Shown piece by piece: positions 53,909-61,334 of a stretch of 64,000 bases of DNA. The notes beneath the pieces were generated by a model. The model did no database searches and was not told where the DNA came from. It saw nothing but the letters and a program-made list of their open reading frames with translations. This DNA is from Flavobacteriales bacterium (GTDB lineage: Bacteria > Bacteroidota > Bacteroidia > Flavobacteriales_F > PHOS-HE28): assembly GCA_016719225.1 (NCBI GenBank), contig JADKAN010000001.1, positions 1 to 64,000 of the forward strand, in the 5' to 3' direction. The position numbers were made by a program, and so were the translations under genes. Within the stretch, counting starts at the first letter, position 1. Each line of letters opens with the position of its first letter.

Positions 53909-54559
53909 TCAGACCCAGCACCGGTCCACCGCGTATTTTACCAAGCCTGCAGCGCTGCGCACATTGAGCTTCAGCATCAGGTTCTTGCGGTGCGTCTTCA
54001 CCGTTTCCTCGCCGATGAACAAGGCGGCCGCGATCTCGGTGTTGGTGCGCTCCAAGGCGATGAGCCGGATGATCTCACGCTCCCTTGAGGTAAGCCCGAT
54101 GTATTCCCCGTCGACCCGCTTTCCCGTGTGCTTGTAGCCGCGCTCAATGTTGGCCCGTGCCACTTGGCTGACGTAACACCCGCCCTGCATCACGGTATCC
54201 ACGGCCAGCACGACCTCCTCCGCTGGGCCTCCCTTCACCAAATACCCGCAGGCCCCTTCGATCAACATGCTGTTGACGTATTCGATCTCGCTGAGCGCGG
54301 AATAAGCCAACACCCGCAAGCCAGGGCTGGCCGAGTGTAGCATGCGCATGGTGTCGATACCATCCATCTTCGGAAGTGAAACGTCCATCAGCAAAAGGTC
54401 CACCTGCAGTTTCGCCAATTTGGGCAAAAGGCCTTCGCCGCTGTACGCATGCCCTACCACCTCAAGCTGCGGAAAAGGGTTTAAATGGCGTTTGAGCCCG
54501 TCCGCGACGAGTTCCTGAGCATCGATCACTAATATCCGAACCGTTGCTGCCTGTTGCAC
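53909..54559 (-). CDS. NarL/LuxR-family response regulator
   Basis: A transcription regulator of 216 residues. The receiver domain (1-125) has the phosphorylation Asp59 (LLLMDVSLP), Ser87 and Lys109 (YLVKGG). The N-terminal acidic pocket is VIDAQE: only one Asp where most regulators have two adjacent acids. The DNA-binding GerE/LuxR helix-turn-helix lies near 153-205 (LTSREREIIRLIALERTNTE, TVKTHRKNLMLKL). No histidine kinase gene is adjacent, so its partner is elsewhere. Convergently arranged genes on either side do not suggest a target. Confidence 0.9.
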   Translation of the reverse strand: MQQAATVRILVIDAQELVADGLKRHLNPFPQLEVVGHAYSGEGLLPKLAKLQVDLLLMDVSLPKMDGIDTMRMLHSASPGLRVLAYSALSEIEYVNSMLIEGACGYLVKGGPAEEVVLAVDTVMQGGCYVSQVARANIERGYKHTGKRVDGEYIGLTSREREIIRLIALERTNTEIAAALFIGEETVKTHRKNLMLKLNVRSAAGLVKYAVDRCWV

Positions 54560-54639
54560 AGCCGAAATATATAACGCTTCCCGCTTCTTTGGTCCAAGGG
54601 TGAAGGGGGCCCTATTGCGTCATAAGCATGGACTTTCCA

Positions 54640-55179
54640 TTATTTCCGTTGGTCGCCGAGGACGATGTCCCCATCCGAGGTGCGCACCAAGGACCTATCG
54701 AAACGGACTTTCATCAAGCCGCTCCCCTTCACGAATGTGATCGTGCCCACCGGTCCTGCATAGTGCAGATCCTTATCGGAAAGTTCGGGTGTCATCTGCA
54801 CGTCGAAGCGGAGTTTTTCGTTCTTGTGGCCGTTGGCTGTGCATTCATCAGCGTGGTCCGTGTCCACGAGGATCTCCTTGGTGAGGTAGCCCGCACGCTC
54901 GAAGCGCAGGTATGCTTTGTTACCCACATTCATACCCAAGCGGAATTTGCCATCCGCGGCCATTTCCAAGGGAATACACGAGGTATTATCCAATTCCACC
55001 ACGGTGAACGAATTATCCCAGGGCCCGGCATCGTCGACCAGGATGCGCCCTTTTATATCCACGGTTTTCAGCGGGCTTTGTGCGTGGCATAGCGCGGTAA
55101 CGGAAACGGAAGCAACAAGTAGAACGAAACGTTGGCAACGGAACTTATAGGAGCAGATGGCAGGGGCTTTGGTTTTCAT
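54640..55179 (-). CDS. Secreted protein with carboxypeptidase-regulatory-like domain
   Basis: A protein of 179 residues. The ATG at 55179 gives a long basic signal region (MKTKAPAICSYKFRCQRFVL) with cleavage near ALCHAQ. The mature part opens with TVDIKGRILVDDAGPWDNSF and AYLRFERAGYLTKEILVDTD, a pattern of CarboxypepD-regulatory-like (transthyretin-like) beta-sandwich domains common in Bacteroidota. The C-terminus (YAGPVGTITFVKGSGLMKVR) is undefined. No T9SS domain is visible. Role unknown. Confidence 0.65.
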   Translation of the reverse strand: MKTKAPAICSYKFRCQRFVLLVASVSVTALCHAQSPLKTVDIKGRILVDDAGPWDNSFTVVELDNTSCIPLEMAADGKFRLGMNVGNKAYLRFERAGYLTKEILVDTDHADECTANGHKNEKLRFDVQMTPELSDKDLHYAGPVGTITFVKGSGLMKVRFDRSLVRTSDGDIVLGDQRK

Positions 55180-55285
55180 CTGGCCGGGGTTTAGGTCCGT
55201 GGAGACAAAAGTCCGGACAGCACCTACCGTCCACAATACCCACAAGTGGGTATTATGTGCCGTATTTCTACCCGGAAATGGGGAT

Positions 55286-55606
55286 TCAAGGTCTGTTTTC
55301 CGCGGACCAAAGAGGGCCTTTACCCTCCAGCGCATCCACTTGCATGGCATCCCCAAGCCTAAAGAGGACGGGGATCTTCAACCTTCGTTCCAGTTGCACA
55401 TCCAGCTTGCAGAATGTGCCAAGCTTATTGTATGCCCAAGGCGATGCAAATTCAGCCTGGAGTGATGGCACCGCTAGGTGCGGCGGATCCAACAACGAGA
55501 AGTTGGCCGGCTTAGGTGCAGGAGCCTGCAACGATTGCGCATTTAACGACCAGCAGCAAGCGGTAGCTATGGAAAGCAACACCACGCGCAAAAATTGCGT
55601 GTTCAT
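55286..55606 (-). CDS. Small secreted protein of unknown function
   Basis: A protein of 106 residues with a signal peptide (MNTQFLRVVLLSIATACCWS, cleavage after LNAQ). The mature 80 residues are Pro/Leu-rich (SLQAPAPKPANFSLLDPP) and include FCKLDVQLERRLKIPVLFRL. No family is recognised. Its start overlaps the ytxJ stop by 4 bases, so the two are translated together, but a secreted protein coupled to a cytoplasmic thioredoxin-like protein gives no obvious shared role. Confidence 0.6.
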   Translation of the reverse strand: MNTQFLRVVLLSIATACCWSLNAQSLQAPAPKPANFSLLDPPHLAVPSLQAEFASPWAYNKLGTFCKLDVQLERRLKIPVLFRLGDAMQVDALEGKGPLWSAENRP

Positions 55607-55947
55607 GCTTTGGACAGCGAGGAGAGCAGTTCCTTGTAGGTGATGCCGAAATGAGCGCTGTGCTCTACGCATTCGCCATTGCGGATCACCAAGGCCTGCG
55701 GCGATCCATGCTCCACGCCATAGCGAGCGGCTATGGCATCCGAGATGTCGCGGTGCTTAAGAAGATCCAGGAAATATGTGGTGTGCGCTGCATCGTCCGC
55801 TTCTGTCCACGCCCGCTCCAGCCGCCCCAATGCAGCGCTGCTGATGTTGCACCGTGTGCTGTGCTTGAAGATGAGCACGGGCTTTTCAGCGGAGCGAGCG
55901 TCCACTTCCTCCAATTGCGTCGATTCGGTCAAGGGTGTCCAGTTCAT
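55603..55947 (-). CDS. ytxJ: YtxJ-type bacillithiol-linked monothiol redox protein
   Basis: A cytoplasmic thioredoxin-fold protein of 114 residues (DUF2847). The single active cysteine is in FKHSTRCNISS (Cys33), where thioredoxins would have CxxC. Conserved features include YFLDLLKHRDISDAIA, the cis-Pro region HGSPQALVIRNGE and the end GITYKELL. Family members are thought to act in bacillithiol-dependent de-thiolation. Start at 55947 (MNWTPLTE). Overlaps the small secreted protein gene by ATGA. Confidence 0.88.
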   Translation of the reverse strand: MNWTPLTESTQLEEVDARSAEKPVLIFKHSTRCNISSAALGRLERAWTEADDAAHTTYFLDLLKHRDISDAIAARYGVEHGSPQALVIRNGECVEHSAHFGITYKELLSSLSKA

Positions 55948-56150
55948 AGCAGTACAAAGGTCGGCATCGCTATCTTGTGTTTTCGCCGGTGACGATATCG
56001 TCGTCATACCACCGGAGCCGTCCGTTCAATTTAAAATGCATGCACCGTGAAGCAGCGTACCGCGTAAACCTCCCGCTCACCACTCTTGATAACATCCACA
56101 GCGGGCCGCTTTCGCCCCCGGTTCCCGTGCGGAACCCGAACTTCGCCAAC

Positions 56151-58463
56151 ATGGAAGGCGAAAGCTCCCACGAGATCACGGAGATGGCCGCTTTGGCCGC
56201 GCAATTCGTGAACAGCACGTCACGGCACGTTTTCCTTACCGGAAAGGCAGGCACAGGCAAGACCACCTTCCTGCACCAATTGGCGAACAGCACGCACAAG
56301 CGCTTCGCTATCCTGGCACCCACCGGTATCGCTGCGCTGAACGCAAAAGGCGTCACCATCCATTCGCAGTTCCTACTCCCTTTTGGATCCTTCATACCGG
56401 AGCGGCAGTTGCCCGCAGGCATACCGGAGTATGGCGCCTTCCACGATCGCGACACGTTGAACAGAAGACATCCGCTGAACGCCAAGCGCCGCGATGTGCT
56501 GCGCGGCCTGGAACTGCTGATCATCGACGAGGTGAGCATGTTGCGCGCGGACCTTCTGGATGCGATCGACCACCGGTTGCGGAGCGCACGCGGCGTCTAC
56601 GACCGTTCCTTCGGCGGCGTTCAACTGTTGCTGATCGGCGATCTGTTCCAATTGCCACCCGTGGTGAAGGACGATGAGATGCGCGTATTGAGCCAGTGGT
56701 ATGCCAGTCCGCACTTTTTCGAGGCGAAGGCCATCCGCGAAGCCGGCTACGCGCACATTGAGCTGGACAAGATCTTCCGCCAGCAGGACGGCAACTTCAT
56801 CGCCATCCTCAACAACCTGCGCAACAACACGGTTACCGCAGCGGATGTGACCGAGTTGAACAAGCACTTCCGGGCTTACATACCGCCGGCCGATCAAGAA
56901 GGCGTGATCACGCTCACCACGCACAACCGGAGTGCGGACGAGATCAACCAACGTACCTTGGCCAAATTGACCGGCAAGGTCCACCGTTCCGTTGCCACGA
57001 TCGAGGATGATTTTCCTTCCAGCATGTTCCCTGTGCTGCAGGAGATCGACCTGAAGATCGGTGCGCAGGTCATGTTCGTCCGGAACGACCCGGAGAAAGC
57101 CTACTTCAACGGCAAGCTCGCCAAGGTGATCGCCTTTGAAAAGGAGGAGATCATCGTGGAAATGGCTGACGGCGGCAATGCCTACACGCTGAAGCGGGAG
57201 CTGTGGGAGAACAAGCGTTATGCTGTGGACGCCGTCACCAAGGAACAGAAGGAGGAAATGATCGGCACGTTCGAGCAGTACCCCATCAAGTTGGCGTGGG
57301 CGATCACCGTACACAAAAGCCAAGGCCTCACGTTCAACAAGGCCATCATCGATGTGGGTAGCGCCTTTGCACCCGGCCAGGTCTACGTTGCCCTCTCGCG
57401 CTTGCGCAGCTTGGATGGTCTGATCCTGCGAACCCGCATCGACCCCGGTGTGGTAAGCACGGACCGGGACGTGCTGGCCTTCAGCGAGCGACAGTACACG
57501 CAGCAGCCGTTGCCGATCCAGTTGGAGGAACAACAGCGGAGATACTTACAAGAACTGCTTGCGGCCACTTTCGATCTGGGTCCTTTGCTGCGGAAGCTGG
57601 CCCATGTGCAAAAGGACCACACCGGGACCGGCGGGTTCGAAGATGAAAGCATGCGTTCCGCGCTTTCAGTGCTCACGGAAAAGCTGCAGGCCGAAGAAGT
57701 GAACACGCAGAAATTCAACAACCAACTGTTGCGGCTGTTGTTGGAAAATGACCGTCCGACCTTGCTGGAGCGCATTGAAAAAGGTGGCGCGTATTACGGC
57801 GGCTTGTTGCGCAACGCGATGAAAGAGCTGTTGAAGCATTTGGCGCAGGTGGAGCATTTCAGCCGCAGCAAGGAATATGCACAGGAGCTGCGCGAAGTGG
57901 ACGCCATGTTGGTGCAGAAGATCACCATGATCGCCAAAGCCGACCACCTCGCGTCGTGCATTTTGAACGGGGAGGACGTGAAGCGCAAGCCGGAGCTGGA
58001 AAAAACGCTCGCCGAACAACGCACGGCATTGGTGGCGGAGGTGACCGCATGGGCGGTGGAGAACAAACCTGCCGGAAGCAGCAAGACAGGTAAAACGCGC
58101 GCAAGCAAAGCTGAGGACGGCGTGTTCGTGAAAAAGCCCCGGCGCACCAGCACGGGAAAAGCGACGAAGGGCGCCACATATGAATTGACCTACGCCATGC
58201 TGAAGGAAGGCAGGACCATCGCAGAGACCGCCGCGGCCAGGGAGCTTACCGTGGGCACTCTTGAAGGACATGTGGCGCGTGGTATCGGCGAGGGCGTGCT
58301 GGAGATCACCGACTATCTGGAAAAGCCGAAGCTCGAGGCGGTATCAACCTGGTTGAAGGCCAACCCGGAGGCGGACAGCAAGGCGGCGATGGATCACTTC
58401 GCGCAAGCCTACAGCTATGGGCAGTTGCGCATGGTGCAAGCGTGGCTGAAGAAGGAAGGGTAG
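56151..58463 (+). CDS. PIF1-like DNA helicase with C-terminal RecQ-type helix-turn-helix
   Basis: An SF1B helicase of 770 residues. Walker A TGKAGTGKTTF (30-40), motif with PTGIAALNA (58-66), Walker B LLIIDEVSML (122-131), GDLFQLPPV, and motif VI near 410-450 (TVHKSQGLTFNKAIID, YVALSRLRSLDGL) place it in the PIF1/RecD-like group. The C-terminal half is helical, with a basic Ala/Lys/Thr-rich hinge (SSKTGKTRASKAEDGVFVKK). It then carries a repeat typical of the HTH_40 domain seen at RecQ C-termini (TYAMLKEGRTIAETAAAREL, TLEGHVARGIGEG). The start at 56151 (MEGESSHEIT) sits just before the helicase core. Likely acts on structured DNA or stalled forks. Confidence 0.9.
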   Translation: MEGESSHEITEMAALAAQFVNSTSRHVFLTGKAGTGKTTFLHQLANSTHKRFAILAPTGIAALNAKGVTIHSQFLLPFGSFIPERQLPAGIPEYGAFHDRDTLNRRHPLNAKRRDVLRGLELLIIDEVSMLRADLLDAIDHRLRSARGVYDRSFGGVQLLLIGDLFQLPPVVKDDEMRVLSQWYASPHFFEAKAIREAGYAHIELDKIFRQQDGNFIAILNNLRNNTVTAADVTELNKHFRAYIPPADQEGVITLTTHNRSADEINQRTLAKLTGKVHRSVATIEDDFPSSMFPVLQEIDLKIGAQVMFVRNDPEKAYFNGKLAKVIAFEKEEIIVEMADGGNAYTLKRELWENKRYAVDAVTKEQKEEMIGTFEQYPIKLAWAITVHKSQGLTFNKAIIDVGSAFAPGQVYVALSRLRSLDGLILRTRIDPGVVSTDRDVLAFSERQYTQQPLPIQLEEQQRRYLQELLAATFDLGPLLRKLAHVQKDHTGTGGFEDESMRSALSVLTEKLQAEEVNTQKFNNQLLRLLLENDRPTLLERIEKGGAYYGGLLRNAMKELLKHLAQVEHFSRSKEYAQELREVDAMLVQKITMIAKADHLASCILNGEDVKRKPELEKTLAEQRTALVAEVTAWAVENKPAGSSKTGKTRASKAEDGVFVKKPRRTSTGKATKGATYELTYAMLKEGRTIAETAAARELTVGTLEGHVARGIGEGVLEITDYLEKPKLEAVSTWLKANPEADSKAAMDHFAQAYSYGQLRMVQAWLKKEG

Positions 58464-58585
58464 CCTGCATGGGCGGGGTGGATCGTTCTGATCAGCTGCC
58501 AGGTTCGATGTTTGGCTTTGTGGCTCGTGCCTTCCCGCATAATGGTTCGTTTCTTTGCCGAGGTTCGGGACCGTTCCGAAGTTGC

Positions 58586-59917
58586 ATGAAGAAGCAGGAA
58601 TTGCCATACCTCTACACCTTGCTAGGAGACCGGTTGCACGGTTGGCTGGAGGCTATGGGCGTTTCCCAAGAGCACATGGCATGGGCCGGGCTCTTGGTGG
58701 GTTGTGCGCTGGTGCTGGTTTCCATGGTGGTCTTCTCCAAGTTGTTGAACTGGCTTTTCACGATGCTTTTGCAACGGCTTTCGGTAACCACCGTGAGCGA
58801 GCTGGATGATAATTTGATCAAGCGGAGAACCCCGCGATATGTCGCTCGCATCGTGCCTTTGGTCCTGGCCTACAACCTCATCCCCGTGGTGTTCGTGGAT
58901 TTCCCTCATTGGGCACCTTTAGCCGAGCGGATCTTCAATATTTTCTTCATTCTACTGGCCGTTCGCATCCTGCGGTCGTTGATTCAAGCGGGCAAGGACA
59001 CCCTGCGGGAAAGCGACGCTTACCGTGGCAAACCGCTGGACAGTTATGCGCAGGTGATCTCGCTCATCCTATGGATCATCGCGGGCGTGCTGGTCTTCAC
59101 CCAGCTGACCGGCCGTTCTGCGTTGGCCTTCCTTACGGCCATGGGCGCTGCCTCGGCGGTGCTGCTGCTGATCTTCAAGGACACCATACTCGGTTTCGTG
59201 GCCAGCATCCAGATCAGTGCGAACGACCTGGTGCGGCTAGGGGATTGGATCACCATGCCGAAGTACGGCGCCGATGGCGACGTTACCGAGATCAACCTGA
59301 CAACAGTGATGGTAGAGAACTTCGACCTGACCATCACCACCATCCCCACCTATGCGCTGATCTCCGATTCCTTCCAGAACTGGCGTGGCATGCAGCAAGC
59401 CGGCGGCCGGCGCATCAAGCGCAGCATCCGCATCAAGGTGAGCTCGATCCGGTACATGGATGAGCAGGAGGTCGAAGAGTTGCGCAAGGTGGAACTCCTC
59501 ACGGATTACATTGACGAACGCCGCGACGAGATCCGGAAATTCAATGCCGAGCACGCAGTGGACAAGAGCATGATGGTGAACGGGCGCAACATGACGAACG
59601 TGGGCCTTTTCCGCCGGTACATGGAGCGCTACGCACTGAACTTCCCCGGGGTGCGGCAGGACATGACCAGGATGGTACGCCAACTGGCACCGGACGAGCA
59701 AGGCCTTCCGCTGGAGCTATATTGCTTCTCCGCCGACGTGCGCTGGGAAGCATATGAGAACCTGATGTCGGATATCTTCGACCACCTGCTGGCATCCACC
59801 TCCACGTTCGATCTGGAAGTCTTCGAGAACCCGGCTTCTGATGATGTGCGGTTCTTGGGGGGGAGTATTTCCAAGGCGGGAAGTAAAAATGAATTGTCCG
59901 GTGATCTTAAGCGTTGA
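58586..59917 (+). CDS. MscM/YbdG-like mechanosensitive channel
   Basis: A larger MscS-superfamily channel of 443 residues. I use ATG 58586 (MKKQELPYLYTLL). Five hydrophobic helices lie in the first 215 residues, the last being the pore helix (ALAFLTAMGAASAVLLLIFKD, then TILGFVASIQISANDLVRLGDWI). The cytoplasmic domain follows, with ITMPKYGADGDVTEINLTTV and RIKRSIRIKVSSIRYM. The long insertion about 300-370 (DERRDEIRKFNAEHAV, GRNMTNVGLFRRYMERY) is typical of YbdG-type channels. It differs from the smaller MscS-like protein at 51361. Confidence 0.88.
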   Translation: MKKQELPYLYTLLGDRLHGWLEAMGVSQEHMAWAGLLVGCALVLVSMVVFSKLLNWLFTMLLQRLSVTTVSELDDNLIKRRTPRYVARIVPLVLAYNLIPVVFVDFPHWAPLAERIFNIFFILLAVRILRSLIQAGKDTLRESDAYRGKPLDSYAQVISLILWIIAGVLVFTQLTGRSALAFLTAMGAASAVLLLIFKDTILGFVASIQISANDLVRLGDWITMPKYGADGDVTEINLTTVMVENFDLTITTIPTYALISDSFQNWRGMQQAGGRRIKRSIRIKVSSIRYMDEQEVEELRKVELLTDYIDERRDEIRKFNAEHAVDKSMMVNGRNMTNVGLFRRYMERYALNFPGVRQDMTRMVRQLAPDEQGLPLELYCFSADVRWEAYENLMSDIFDHLLASTSTFDLEVFENPASDDVRFLGGSISKAGSKNELSGDLKR

Positions 59918-59999
59918 GTATCTAGTCCCGATTTTTTAACATGGAGTCCGGAGCTGTACGATCGTCCATCGCTGATCCCTATCCATCGATCACCAACCT

Positions 60000-60647
60000 A
60001 TGATCCACGCCACCACCATCCAGAAGCGTTTTGGTGACCTTGATGTCCTGAAAGGTGTGGACCTGCATGTGGCAAAGGGAGAAGTGGTCAGCATCGTGGG
60101 CGCGAGCGGCGCGGGTAAGACCACATTGCTCCAGATCCTCGGGACATTGGAAAAGCCGGACAGCGGAAGTCTACTGATCAACGGCGAGGAAGTGACCAAG
60201 CTCAGTGCCAAGGCCCTCAGTTCATTCCGCAATGATCATATTGGCTTCGTTTTTCAATTCCACCATCTCTTGCCGGAATTCAGTGCGCTGGAGAACGTTA
60301 TGATGCCGGGCTTGATCGCTGGAAAGACACGGGCGGAATGCGTGCCCCGGGCGGAGGAATTGCTTACTCGTTTGAATGTGATCGCCCGCAAAGAGCACAA
60401 GCCGGGCCAGCTCAGCGGTGGCGAACAACAGCGCGTGGCCGTGGCCCGTGCGCTCTTCAACAACCCCAGCGTGGTGCTGGCGGATGAGCCCTCCGGCAAT
60501 CTCGATTCGGCGCACGCCAAGGAACTGCACCAGCTCTTCTTCGACCTACGGAAGGAGCTCGGCCAGACGTTCGTGATCGTAACGCACAACGAGGACCTGG
60601 CGGAGATGGCGGACCGGAGGCTGGTGATCCGGGACGGGGTGATCTAA
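60000..60647 (+). CDS. lolD: LolD, lipoprotein-releasing ABC transporter ATPase
   Basis: A cytoplasmic ATPase of 215 residues that powers release of outer-membrane lipoproteins from the inner membrane. Walker A GASGAGKTT (35-43), Q-loop with GFVFQFHHLLPEFSALENVM, signature LSGGEQQRVAVARAL, Walker B VVLADEPSGNLD and H-loop IVTHNEDLA are complete. The FQFHHLLPEF sequence is typical of LolD versus MacB-type ATPases. No LolC/E permease is adjacent, as is common in Bacteroidota. Confidence 0.9.
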   Translation: MIHATTIQKRFGDLDVLKGVDLHVAKGEVVSIVGASGAGKTTLLQILGTLEKPDSGSLLINGEEVTKLSAKALSSFRNDHIGFVFQFHHLLPEFSALENVMMPGLIAGKTRAECVPRAEELLTRLNVIARKEHKPGQLSGGEQQRVAVARALFNNPSVVLADEPSGNLDSAHAKELHQLFFDLRKELGQTFVIVTHNEDLAEMADRRLVIRDGVI

Positions 60648-60690
60648 GTAGATCCGACACCGCAGTAGAAAGGTTGATTAGCTTTGAATC

Positions 60691-60897
60691 ATGGACTATC
60701 TCTTGGAAGTACCGAAGGAGAAACAGGCGTTCATCGAAGAACTGCTGCGTGCGTTCCCCTTCATCAAAACGAGGAAGCTCTCAGCCGAAAAAGCCGAGCG
60801 GATGCGCGATCTGATCGACGCCGTGGTGGAGATAAAAGAAATTGAAGCGGGGAAGCAGAAGCCGCGGTCCATGAAAGCCCTTCTTCGTGAGCTTTGA
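60691..60897 (+). CDS. Putative antitoxin of a type II toxin-antitoxin pair
   Basis: A small helical, charged protein of 68 residues (MDYLLEVPKEKQAFIEELLR, ending KPRSMKALLREL). Its 3' end overlaps the GTG start of the toxin-like gene by 11 bases. Size, order and overlap match antitoxins paired with RelE-type toxins. No DNA-binding fold is obvious. Confidence 0.7.
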   Translation: MDYLLEVPKEKQAFIEELLRAFPFIKTRKLSAEKAERMRDLIDAVVEIKEIEAGKQKPRSMKALLREL

Positions 60898-61225
60898 GAT
60901 CGTCCCCCTTCGGCCATTTGAGAAACAACTCAAAAGGCTGATCCGGAAATTCCCTTCGTTGAAACGGGAGATAACCTCGCTGGCGGAGGAATTGGGATCG
61001 ATCCCAAGGATGGGAACAAGCATTGGGAACGGATGCTACAAGATCCGGTTGTCCATTGCTTCAAAAGGAGGTGGCAAGTCCGGAGGTAGCCGAGTGATCA
61101 CCCATGTTCGCGTAACCAGTGAGCGGGTCTACTTGCTTTCGATCCATGACAAGAGCGAAAAGGACACACTCACGGACAAGGAGATCAAAGGACTATTGGC
61201 GTTACTTCCTGATGCGAAAAGCTGA
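60887..61225 (+). CDS. RelE/ParE-superfamily toxin
   Basis: A protein of 112 residues starting at GTG 60887. The layout fits RelE-type mRNA interferases: PLRPFEKQLKRLIRKFPSLK, then a central GNGCYKIRLSIASKGGGKSG with the key Arg, and RVYLLSIHDKSEKDTLTD at the end. The SGGSRVITHVRV strand is as in HigB/RelE proteins that form beta sheets with the antitoxin. Translated directly after the antitoxin. GTG is the only start that leaves the conserved N-terminus. Confidence 0.8.
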   Translation: MSFEIVPLRPFEKQLKRLIRKFPSLKREITSLAEELGSIPRMGTSIGNGCYKIRLSIASKGGGKSGGSRVITHVRVTSERVYLLSIHDKSEKDTLTDKEIKGLLALLPDAKS

Positions 61226-61334
61226 ACGCCCTTGACCAGATGAGCAGAAAATGGAATGCCTGCTGCCGATATAGGGCAGCCTGAGCCTTACGGCCCGCAA
61301 ATTGCCAAGCCCGCCCTTTTCGAAAGAGCCACTC

